Source: an uncultured Rhodanobacter sp. (GTDB lineage: Bacteria; Pseudomonadota; Gammaproteobacteria; Xanthomonadales; Rhodanobacteraceae). Taken from it: a DNA stretch of 36,990 nt. A model generated the notes under the pieces. The model ran no database searches. It was not told the DNA's origin and saw only the letters and a program-made list of their open reading frames with translations. The first letter of the stretch is position 1; every line of letters begins with the position of its first letter. Where the stretch lies: the NCBI GenBank assembly GCA_903827735.1, contig CAIKJM010000179.1, positions 1 through 36,990 on the forward strand, written 5' to 3'. Shown here in pieces: positions 1-9,400 of the stretch. Made by a program: the position numbers and the translations under genes.

Positions 1-1171
1 CGAGTTTGGAGGAGTGCCCCTCGACAGCGGCCTTCAGGATGCGGTCAAGTCGACGCACATTATCATCCCAACGGAAGCGGCTTGCGTGCCCCGTGATCTC
101 GGCGGTGTTCCACTGGCGTTCACTTGCCTCGATCAGCGCGGCTTCAAGGCTTGCTCGATCCTGCGGCGGCACCAGCAGGCCGGCGAATGAAGGCAAGACC
201 TCGGGAATGCCACCGACACGGGTGGCAACCACGGGTGTGCCGCAAGACATCGCCTCGAGAACAACGTTCGGCACGCCCTCGTTGTGGCTGGGCAGGCACA
301 GCATATCGGCAGCGCGGAACCAGTCAGCCAGCCCCACGTGTGTCACCGAGCCGATCAGCACCACTTGGGCCGAACAACCCAACGCGGCGGCTCGCTCAAA
401 AAGTTCTGCCGAGCACGCGCCCGTACCGGCATAAACCAGCCGCGCCTGCGGCTTGACCGCCAGCAACGCGGGAAATGCCTCCAGCAGATCCATGCAGCCC
501 TTGGACCGTTTGAGATTACCCACAAACAACAGCAAGGGATGCCCGTCGGCTAGCTGCAGACGCCGGCGGGCGGCAAGCTTGTTGCCTGGCGTAAAACGAT
601 CGCTGTCGACGCCGTTATACAACGTATGCACATTGGCAGGATCCGCTCCGATGGAGATCGCCTTTGTCGCGAGTGCGCGGCTAACCGTGATGACCGCGCC
701 AGCGCGCCGCAAGGCTCGACTGATTTGCCAGCGCCGTGCTGCGTGATTCGCCTGCACATTGAGGTCGCTGCCGTGCAGCTTCACCACGTAGGGAATTCCA
801 AGCCGGCGTGCCAGCCACCCTGCCGCCACAGCGTCCGGATAACCCCAGCTGGCCAGAATGCAATCGTAGCGAGTCTCACGCAGACGGCGACCCCGCTGCA
901 GCATCACGCAGGCCAGCCAGCAGATTGCGTGCAGCGCCCGCCCGATCAGCGGCGGATAGACGAAGGTGAAGTAGTCGGTGCCCACGTTTGCGACATCCAC
1001 CTTGCCTCGCACGCCGCGCATACGCTCGCGAAAATCCACTGCAGTGAGGACATCGACATCATGAAGCTGTCCGAGCCGCTCGAACTGCTGGAGATTGAAC
1101 GCGCTACGCAGTGGATCCCACGGCGTCGGAAACAAATTTGTCAGTATCAGTATCTTCAAACGCACAGTCAT
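1..1171 (-). CDS. GT4 family glycosyltransferase (C-terminus runs off window start)
   Basis: Not in the ORF track because it is open at the window edge. Reverse-strand reading from ATG at 1171 gives MTVRLKILILTNLFPTPWDPLRSAFNLQQFERL...VVKLHGSDLN...LLLFVGNLKRSKGCMDLLEAF...LCLPSHNEGVPNVVLEAMSCGTPVVATRVGGIPEVL, typical GT4. ATGA overlap with the upstream gene. Confidence 0.9.
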   Translation of the reverse strand, partial: MTVRLKILILTNLFPTPWDPLRSAFNLQQFERLGQLHDVDVLTAVDFRERMRGVRGKVDVANVGTDYFTFVYPPLIGRALHAICWLACVMLQRGRRLRETRYDCILASWGYPDAVAAGWLARRLGIPYVVKLHGSDLNVQANHAARRWQISRALRRAGAVITVSRALATKAISIGADPANVHTLYNGVDSDRFTPGNKLAARRRLQLADGHPLLLFVGNLKRSKGCMDLLEAFPALLAVKPQARLVYAGTGACSAELFERAAALGCSAQVVLIGSVTHVGLADWFRAADMLCLPSHNEGVPNVVLEAMSCGTPVVATRVGGIPEVLPSFAGLLVPPQDRASLEAALIEASERQWNTAEITGHASRFRWDDNVRRLDRILKAAVEGHSSKL

Positions 1172-2319
1172 GCCAAAACGGCTCCATACAAAGTTGCATA
1201 CCGGCTAGCCATCGATGCAAGTGAGCCTTCGGCTTCGACCCATGCTCGTGCGGCATCGCCTAACGCGCGCGCGCGCTGTGGCTGCTGCAGCAGAGCGATC
1301 AGGGCCGCCGCCATCGCCGCAGCGTCGCGCGGAGGTACCAGCAAACCGGTGAAGTCGCTACGCACAATCTCGCCGTTGCCACCGACATCCGTTGCTACGA
1401 TCGGCAGCGCACTCGCGCAGGCTTCCAGTAGCGCCATCGAATAACCTTCACTCAGCGACGACAGCGCAAAAAGCTCCAGTCCCTGCAGCAGCTCGCGCAC
1501 ATCGCTGCGATCGCCGAGAAAATGCACGCTGTCGGCCACGCCGTCAGCCGTCGCACTGCGCTGCAGTTCGCTACGCAGTTCGCCATCACCGATGAACACC
1601 AGCACCGCATCGGGCTCCGCCTCATGGACCAGGCGAAACGCACGAATGAGGCCTGCCTGGTCCTTCAACCGGGTGAGTCGGCCGACGCTACCGATGACCC
1701 GCGCGCGCGCAGGGAGCTCCAGCATGGAAAGCAGCCGCTCGCGCTTTGCGTTCGACGCGGGGCGGAAATCTTCGACGCGGATTCCGTTCGGCACCGCGCG
1801 GACCTTGTCAGCGGCGACTACGCCAAGCTTGATGGCATCGCGCCGGGCGGCCTCGCATACCGTCACCACAAGATCAGTAAAGGTGACTGCGTAGCGATAG
1901 ATCCGCTCGCGACGATCGAGCACGCGAGTGACTCCTTCGCCAAGATCACCCTCCGTGATCGACCGCCGCGCCCCGAGCATGCTGTGCCGGGTATTGATGA
2001 CCCGACGCACCTTCAGTCCGGGGCTCGCCAGTACGGCGTGATAGTGGGCGACCGCATTGTGTGTATGCAAAACTTCGGTGGTGTGCTCGCCGAGTAACCG
2101 GCGCATGCGAGCAACGGCGCGAAGATCCAACCCACGCCGCTTGCCGCAGGCCTTCACCGGTATGCCCAGAGCTATCAGCTCATGCGCAAGCGCACCTGGC
2201 TCGAACAGGCAAACGACCTGGCAGCAATGACCTTGCTGCTGCTGGAGCTTGACCAGCTCGATCACCATGCGTTCCAGGCCACCGCGATTGAGGTTCTCCA
2301 CGACGTGCGTGATGTTCAT
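1168..2319 (-). CDS. GT4 family glycosyltransferase
   Basis: 383 aa; MNITHVVENLNRGGLERMVIEL..., VIGSVGRLTRLKDQAGLIRAF, SLSEGYSMALLEACASALPIVATDVGGNGEIV. Confidence 0.93.
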   Translation of the reverse strand: MNITHVVENLNRGGLERMVIELVKLQQQQGHCCQVVCLFEPGALAHELIALGIPVKACGKRRGLDLRAVARMRRLLGEHTTEVLHTHNAVAHYHAVLASPGLKVRRVINTRHSMLGARRSITEGDLGEGVTRVLDRRERIYRYAVTFTDLVVTVCEAARRDAIKLGVVAADKVRAVPNGIRVEDFRPASNAKRERLLSMLELPARARVIGSVGRLTRLKDQAGLIRAFRLVHEAEPDAVLVFIGDGELRSELQRSATADGVADSVHFLGDRSDVRELLQGLELFALSSLSEGYSMALLEACASALPIVATDVGGNGEIVRSDFTGLLVPPRDAAAMAAALIALLQQPQRARALGDAARAWVEAEGSLASMASRYATLYGAVLA

Positions 2320-2411
2320 ATCGCCACCTGGGTCGCCAGCAGCGCAATGCCGACCACGGCATCCGGCTCACTGACGGATCGCACGACCAACTGCCGATCA
2401 TGCAGGCCCAT
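2316..2411 (-). CDS. putative 31-aa micro-ORF filling the gap between flippase and glycosyltransferase
   Basis: Manual reading: MGLHDRQLVVRSVSEPDAVVGIALLATQVAI*. Start overlaps the flippase stop (TGATG); stop overlaps the next gene start (ATATGA). Coding status unproven. Confidence 0.35.
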   Translation of the reverse strand: MGLHDRQLVVRSVSEPDAVVGIALLATQVAI

Positions 2412-3961
2412 CAGGATTGACCTTCGTCACGCGCGCCCGCCCATGCCAGAAGGCGGCCCAACATAGCCGGGCGGCCAGCGCCGAACCGCAGGTGCAGTCC
2501 CTGCATCTGCTCGATGTCATCCCTGCTCCAGCACTTCAACACCAGCGTCAGGAGCAGATAGATGGCACTGACGAGCACGCCTCCGATCAATACGCTGCCG
2601 ATGGGCGGCAGGTGCAGTCGCAGGACCGGCAACGACACCGTCGACGCAATCAGCGCCGCGAGGAGCGTCCGGCCAAGGCGCCCGCTCTGCAGTTGCGCGC
2701 CGCTGACGTTTACGCCGATCGTCACATAGGTGATCGAGCTGCACAGCGTCACCACCAGCACGGCGGTGACCGCGCCATAGAGCCCGAAGTGCCGGATCAG
2801 CACCAGATCGAGGCCGATCTTCAGCGCGCCGAACACGATGGTCAGCAGCAGGATCACGTTCTGGCGATCGGCGCTGACCAACAGGCTGCTGGCACCCTGC
2901 GTCGCCGTGGCGATGCCGCTGGAGAGGATGATTAAGGCAAACACCGGCGCCGCTGCGGCATAGGCGTTTCCGTACAGCAGTGCGATCACCGGCACGGCGA
3001 AGCACATGCCGAAAACCACCACCGGCGCGGCCAGCAGTACCAGGTAACTAGTCGCCTTGACGAAACGCCGCCCCGCGACCTCGCGACCCTGACGCAGCGC
3101 CTTTGCCATCATCGGCAACAGCAGCGCGCCGAACACGCCCGGCACCAGCAGCATGATGCCTGTGGCCAGCTGGTACGCCACCTTGAAGTAACCGGCTTCG
3201 GACGACGTGGCGTAGAGATTCAGGAACAGAATCTCTACGTCGCTGGCAATCAAAAATCCGATGATGATCGTCGCCGAGACAATACGCAGGTGACGACGCA
3301 TTCGCTGCAGCAGGTCGTCCGGTACGGCGGCAGCACGAGGCAGTCGACGGATGAGCCGGGCGGCCTGTCGCCGCGACACCAGCAGAAAAACCAAGCTGGA
3401 GATGGCGTAGACGACGATGAACCCGAGCAGCGGCGCATGCAGCAACATCGCTGCGACCACCATCATTAGATTCACCGGCGACGCCACCAGGCATATTTTT
3501 GCAGTCAGATCGAATGCCTCGAAGCCTTTGGCGATGGCGATATTGAACATGTAGGGCGCACGCATACCCACTGCCGCCGCCAGCAGGAAAAACTCGACAT
3601 AACTCATGTCGGCGGTGAGCCGGTAGCCTGCCGCCACAAAAAGGATCGTGCCGATACCCAGCACCAGGATCATGTGCCATCGCTGGACCTTGCGAAAATG
3701 ACTTAGCAGGGGAACGATCAGATCCTGTCGCCCCGCGCCCCGCAGTTCCGCCACGAACTTGATCACGCCGGTGGTGATGCCCGAATTGGTCGCCACCACG
3801 CCGATCGCGGCGAACCAGATGAAAAGCCCGTAGATGCCGTAAAACTTAGGTCCCAGATGTCGGGCGATCATGATCGCGGCGATCATGCCGAGAAAGTACT
3901 CGGTATAAGTGCCGACCGAAGAAAACAGCGTGTTGCGCAGAGTTCGCGTGCGAGTCGTCAT
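2411..3961 (-). CDS. polysaccharide flippase / Wzx-like oligosaccharide translocase (MATE/MVF-like membrane protein)
   Basis: The track ORF 2411..4321 is over-extended. The likely start is ATG at 3961 (MTTRTRTLRNTLFSSVGTYTEYFLGMIAAIMIARHLGPKFYGIYGLF...), giving an ATGA overlap with the upstream gene. Many hydrophobic segments. Confidence 0.85.
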   Translation of the reverse strand: MTTRTRTLRNTLFSSVGTYTEYFLGMIAAIMIARHLGPKFYGIYGLFIWFAAIGVVATNSGITTGVIKFVAELRGAGRQDLIVPLLSHFRKVQRWHMILVLGIGTILFVAAGYRLTADMSYVEFFLLAAAVGMRAPYMFNIAIAKGFEAFDLTAKICLVASPVNLMMVVAAMLLHAPLLGFIVVYAISSLVFLLVSRRQAARLIRRLPRAAAVPDDLLQRMRRHLRIVSATIIIGFLIASDVEILFLNLYATSSEAGYFKVAYQLATGIMLLVPGVFGALLLPMMAKALRQGREVAGRRFVKATSYLVLLAAPVVVFGMCFAVPVIALLYGNAYAAAAPVFALIILSSGIATATQGASSLLVSADRQNVILLLTIVFGALKIGLDLVLIRHFGLYGAVTAVLVVTLCSSITYVTIGVNVSGAQLQSGRLGRTLLAALIASTVSLPVLRLHLPPIGSVLIGGVLVSAIYLLLTLVLKCWSRDDIEQMQGLHLRFGAGRPAMLGRLLAWAGARDEGQS

Positions 3962-5226
3962 GACGTATGCAGCAATACGGTGACGAGAATGAAAAGCGCG
4001 AAGATCGCGACAACGGCCGCCATGCACCATCGCCACCAGCCCGCCTGGAGGCTGAAAACGGGTAATCCCGGAAAGCGATTGCGCAGACCTACGTAGTAAC
4101 CCACCACCACGGCCATCACCAGGTACAGCACGACGGTGTAGCTTCTGCTGAGAAAAAAAGCCGCCGTGAACATGCCGCACAGCGACAGCAGCAGCGTCAT
4201 CCCCAACTCCTTCTCGGCCAGCCAGTCCGTCGTAGTCTCCGCACTGCCTGCGTCGAAAATCGGCTTGTAGCGCACCACCGCCACCATCATCCAGAAGCAA
4301 TAGCCGACGAAAGCCAGCCAAAGTACAAAGCCGGCAAACCCGGTTTCGGCCAGCACCAGCACCAGCGAATTATGTGCGGTGAGGTTGTTGTGATCGGTGA
4401 AATTGCCGGCCCCCACGCCGAATAGCGGCTGAGAAAGAAACATATGCAGCCCTTCGTACCACGCATCGACGCGGCCGGCTGCGGAAGACTCGTCGGCGTC
4501 CAGTTCATTCATTCGCGATGAGAGAAGCTTCATACCCGCCAGGCCGAGCGCACCCAGGATGCCCGCCGTCACAAGTCCTTGGCGATACCAGACGTAGACG
4601 CCGCCGATGACAAGCACGGCCAGCAGCGCACCCCGCGAATTGGTCAGGTAGACCCCGTACAAAAGCAGCGCCGCTCCAGCCAGCCAGAAAACGCGCCGCA
4701 GAAACTTGCCATGCAAGCCCAGATAAAGCGCCATGGGCAGCACGGCCACAAACAGCAAACCCAGATCGTTGGGATCGTTGAAGATGCCAACGTATTGGAT
4801 GCGCCCATCTTCAACGAGGGTTGCGCCGGTCCAGCCGATACCGGTTCTGGACTGATCAACGCCGTGTGCCGCGAGAACCATCGCACACAGGGTAAAGACC
4901 GCAAATGTCTGCACAACCCGCTGCCTGCGCGCGGAGATCGCCGTCGCCAGCACGATAAACGCAATAACGACCGGACCGAACGTCTTTAGTTGATCCAGCG
5001 CGCCGCCCAGCCAGTGGTTGGCAACTTCCGACAGCATCAAGACCAGCAAAAATACCGGCAGTATCAAGAACTGGGGTGCCGCTAACGTCTTGCTACGAGA
5101 ACCCAGCCAAGCGAGAAAGGCGAGCACGAGCACTACCTGCAACAGCGGCACGCCGATCAGCTCCGGCATGTAATCCTGCGGTCGGATAATCGTGCAGACG
5201 AGATAAAGCAGACTCAAGACGAACAT
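3958..5226 (-). CDS. O-antigen ligase/polymerase-like (Wzy_C family) membrane protein
   Basis: 422 aa polytopic; signature-like loop GRVDAWYEGLHMFLSQPLFGVGAGNFTDHNNLTAHNSLVLVLAETG. Confidence 0.83.
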   Translation of the reverse strand: MFVLSLLYLVCTIIRPQDYMPELIGVPLLQVVLVLAFLAWLGSRSKTLAAPQFLILPVFLLVLMLSEVANHWLGGALDQLKTFGPVVIAFIVLATAISARRQRVVQTFAVFTLCAMVLAAHGVDQSRTGIGWTGATLVEDGRIQYVGIFNDPNDLGLLFVAVLPMALYLGLHGKFLRRVFWLAGAALLLYGVYLTNSRGALLAVLVIGGVYVWYRQGLVTAGILGALGLAGMKLLSSRMNELDADESSAAGRVDAWYEGLHMFLSQPLFGVGAGNFTDHNNLTAHNSLVLVLAETGFAGFVLWLAFVGYCFWMMVAVVRYKPIFDAGSAETTTDWLAEKELGMTLLLSLCGMFTAAFFLSRSYTVVLYLVMAVVVGYYVGLRNRFPGLPVFSLQAGWWRWCMAAVVAIFALFILVTVLLHTS

Positions 5227-6335
5227 GCGGTATCCGAGATATTCGTAGTGAGGTTCTTGATCGGATAACCCATGAACTCGGGCAGCGTCAGCATAGCGGC
5301 AAACCAGCCTGTGCCCATTTCACGTTCCACCGGCAGTCGATTGAGCGAAAACTGATTCCAGGACGTTCGCCGGTTGGTGCCGTAGACGTAGCTACAGGCG
5401 GCGGCGTAACCCGCAGCCTTGGTTGCATTGATGACGCGGTGGTCGAAGGCGAGATCGCCGCCTACGGGATAAGCCAGGAACGGCGCCGTGACATGCAGCT
5501 CGCGTTCCAGTGTGGCCTTGGATTGTTTCAGTTCCCCATGCAGCCGATCGTCCGGCAGCTTGGCCAGCATCTGGTGACTTACGCCATGCGAACCTATCTC
5601 GAAACCGGACGCGTGCATTTCACGCAGCTGCTTCCAGCTCATTGGCCGGCAGTCCGGCGACGACGCGCTCCGTGGCATATCCCACTCCTGCTCCATTCGC
5701 ATGATCGCTGCCATCTGTAGGGCGCTGTCGAACGCCTTGATATGCCTCAACAGGTCGGCGGCAAAAAGACGACGCGCGCTTCTGGACGGCGGAATGGGTA
5801 CGTCCAGATTGAGTTCCGGCAACTTCAGCCGCAGCGCGCCGGTCCGCAGAATCATGTGCACCAGCCAGTCGTAGGCAAACGGCTGGCCGCTGTCGATATG
5901 ACCGGTCGATACAAAAAAAGTGGCGGGCACGCCAAGCTCGCGCAGTATCGGGTACGCCACCCGGTAGTTGTCTTCGTAGCCGTCATCAAAGGTCACCGCC
6001 ACCGCGTTTTTTGGCAGGCGGCGGCCAGAAACCAGCGCATCGACCATTTCGCCCAGCGGCAGCGGTTGAAAACGCCGCTTCAGTAACCCCAGCTGCGCGC
6101 GAAAGCCGTCGGCGTCGGCGCTGATCAGCTCCAGGTCGAATTCGAAGGCATCCGTATCGGGAATATCGAGTATCCGGTGGTAGGCCAGGATACGCAGATC
6201 ATCGCGTACGAGAGCGCGCAGTTTTTGCAGCGGCGGCAGTAGCCCGCTCGCGTAAAACATCTCGCCGATCCTTGCGCGGATGCCAACAGCTTCGATATCG
6301 CTGTGCTCACGACGTGCCATGTATGAAGCCTCCAT
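5214..6335 (-). CDS. polysaccharide deacetylase (NodB-homology, CE4-like)
   Basis: VAVTFDDGYEDNYRVAYPILRELGVPATFFVSTGHID; GFEIGSHGVSHQMLAKL; overlaps the next gene. Confidence 0.9.
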   Translation of the reverse strand: MEASYMARREHSDIEAVGIRARIGEMFYASGLLPPLQKLRALVRDDLRILAYHRILDIPDTDAFEFDLELISADADGFRAQLGLLKRRFQPLPLGEMVDALVSGRRLPKNAVAVTFDDGYEDNYRVAYPILRELGVPATFFVSTGHIDSGQPFAYDWLVHMILRTGALRLKLPELNLDVPIPPSRSARRLFAADLLRHIKAFDSALQMAAIMRMEQEWDMPRSASSPDCRPMSWKQLREMHASGFEIGSHGVSHQMLAKLPDDRLHGELKQSKATLERELHVTAPFLAYPVGGDLAFDHRVINATKAAGYAAACSYVYGTNRRTSWNQFSLNRLPVEREMGTGWFAAMLTLPEFMGYPIKNLTTNISDTACSS

Positions 6336-6418
6336 TGGTGAGCACAGCGGCGCGACGCGTGGCAGACGATAAAGCCAGCTTGCGGTTCCGCTGACAAAAA
6401 CGTTTTTTCATCACCATG

Positions 6419-9400
6419 TCAGCGCAATCCCAGCAGTCGACGCAATCTCGAGCCCATCGACCGGCCCGACGAGGTCGGCGCATCCGCGGAGATCGGAAGT
6501 TCCATCGCCAGCGACGCCAATGTACCGGTCGCAATTTCCAGCAGGTTCAGGCGCACACCGGTTTCGCGGCGCACTCTCGCGGCCATCTCGACCGCCAGCA
6601 GCGAATGGCCACCAACATCGAGGAAATTGTCGTGCGGTTGCACTTCGTCGATGCCTATCAGTTCACACCATACTGTGGCGAGATAGCGCTGGCGCGGGTC
6701 GGCAATGCGCGATACCCCACCATGCTGCGGACTAACGTCAGCGTTTGCCACCGGTGCGGGCAGCGACTTGCGATCGACCTTGCCGTTTGGCGTCAGCGGC
6801 AATGCGGCCAGGGCCATCAGATGCTGAGGCTGCATGTAACCCGGCAGGCGGGCAACCAGCGCATCGCGCAATCGGGGCACGAGCGTCGCTTCGTCCTCAT
6901 CGGACGCGACGTAAAGCACCAGACGACGATCGTGCTCGGCGACATCGTGCGCCACGGCGACGCAGTCACTGACAGCGACATCCTGGCGAACGATAGCTTC
7001 AATCTCTCCCAGTTCAATACGAAACCCACGAATCTTGACCTGAAAGTCGAGCCGACCCAGATGTTCCAACGTGCCGTTCGAAAGCCAGCGGCCGCGATCC
7101 CCGGTTCGGTACAGCCGGGCCTCGTGGACGGCGTACGGGTCGGTAGTGAACCGCTCGGCCGTCAGCTGCGGTCGATCGTGATACCCCAGCGCCACACCTG
7201 CCCCGCCGATACAAATTTCACCGGGCACGCCGATGGGACACAGCTGATCCTGCGTGTCGAGTATCCGCACCGTGGTATTGGCTATTGGCATACCGATGGA
7301 GATGCCGCGTTCCGGCTGCTGCACGCGCCAGCGGGTGGACCACACGGTGGTCTCGGTCGGACCGTACAGATTCCACACCTGATCGCAGCGAGCCAGCAAC
7401 TGCGCCGCCAGCTCCGGAGTCAGCGCCTCACCGCCGCACAACGCACGAAACCCTTGTTGACCCTTCCAGCCCGACTGCAGCAGGACTCGCCACGTCGCCG
7501 GCGTCGCCTGCATCAACGTCACGCCGCTTGCGGCGATCAATGCGCCGAGCGCCGCGCCATCGAGCGCCTCTTCCCGCCGCGCAAGCACCACTTCAGCACC
7601 GACGCACAAGGGTCCGAACAGTTCCAGCACGGCGATATCGAACGACAGCGTAGTGATCGCAACCACACGATCGTCGCTGCGCAAGCCCGGGGAGTCGATC
7701 ATGCTGGTGAGAAAATTCACCACCGCACGATGGGGAATTTCCACGCCCTTGGGTTGACCGGTCGACCCGGAGGTGTAGATCACGTAAGCCATCGATCCGA
7801 CCGTCGCCATGTCGGCATCCACAGCTAGGCGTATCGCCGGCAAGGCGTCGAGCTTTTCGCCTAACCGGTCCAGCTCGACTATCGGCACCGTGTGTCCGGC
7901 GAACCGCGCCGCGAGCGCATGCTCGGTGACCAGCAGCGCCAGTCCCGCATCGTCGATCATCTCGCCGAGACGACGGCTGGGAAAATCCGGATCGAGCGGT
8001 ACGTAACCGGCGCCGGCCTTCAGCACGCCAAGCAGCACGGCAACCATGTCAGCGCTGCGGTCCAGGGCGACGCCGACCAGCGTGCCGCGGCGGGCGCCGT
8101 GTGAGCGCAGCACTCGCGCGAGGCGATTGGCACAGGCATCGAGCTCGGCATACGTCATCGACCGACCCGAGTAGCGGATCGCCACACGCTGGGGTGCGCG
8201 GTCGCACTGCATTTCGAACATCGAATGCAAGCTCTGCTCAGGTAGCGGTGCCGAGGTTGCACTCCAGCGATCGAGACAGTCGCTTTCACCGGCAGGTAAC
8301 AGCGTCAGCTGCGCAATCGTTTGCTGTGGATCTGCCAGCGCCGAGTCGATCAGCGCCTCGTAGCGTCCACGAAGGCGTGCTGCCGTCGCTGCCGTAAAGA
8401 TATCCATATTATAGGTAAGACCACCAAGCAGACCTTGCTCCTGCTCGATGAACCAGAGGCCGACGTCGTCGGCCGAGCCGCGCTGGAACAGCGGCATATG
8501 CTCATGCTGCAGATCGCCCCACGACCGGCGGCGCTGGCGCACATCCTGGAACGAAAACATGGCCTGATAGATCGCCGGACGGCTGTCGTCGCGCGGCAGC
8601 TTCAGCGACTGCACCAGATGCTCGAAGGGCACATCGGGACTGGCAAACGCGTCCAGCACGACGTCGCGCACCGCACGCAGCGCGTCGAGGAACGACGCAT
8701 TTGCATCCAGCTGAAGGCGCAGCGGCAATGCGTTGACGAAAAATCCCATGACCGGCTCAAGGTCGGCCGCATCGCGACCACGCACCGGCGTGCCGACAAT
8801 CACTTCGCGCTGTCCACTGAGCCGCAAAAGCAGGACGGCATAGATGGCCAGCAGCACCATGAAGGGCGTTGCCTGCGCGCGTAGACCTAACGTACGCAGC
8901 GCCTGCGCTGTTGTCGCCGACAGTCGTATCCATTCGGTCGCACCTGCTCCGGACATGCGCGTCGGGCGCGAGTGATCGGTCGGCAACGCCAGCGGCTCGA
9001 TGTCTCCGGACAGCCGCTTCTTCCAGTGATTCAGTTGACGCTGGAGCTCATCACCGCGCATCCAGTCGCGTTGCCAGGCCGAGAAGTCTGAGTATTCCAC
9101 CGTCAGCGGTGCCAGCGATGGCTGCCGCCCCGCGCTAAAGGCTTCGTATGCGTGCGACAGTTCCTCGTACAGGATATCGAACGACCAGCCGTCCCAGATG
9201 ATGTGATGCGCCATGAAGAAGAACACGTGCTCGTGTTCGTCCAGCCGGAACAGGTGCGTACGGAACAGTGGTGCCACGGCAAGATCGAACGGCTCGGCCG
9301 TCAACGCATCCAGTCGACGCTGCAACACGGCTTCGCGCTCGCGAGGAGGAAGGTCGGAGAGATCTTCGGCCGGCAGCAGCCGAACATTGACATCATCGTG

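Noticed and set aside
2411-4321. 636-aa ORF boundary for the flippase
   Set aside because: The first ~120 residues are a shadow of the ligase gene; the flippase-like sequence starts at MTTRTRTL, 3961, with an ATGA junction.
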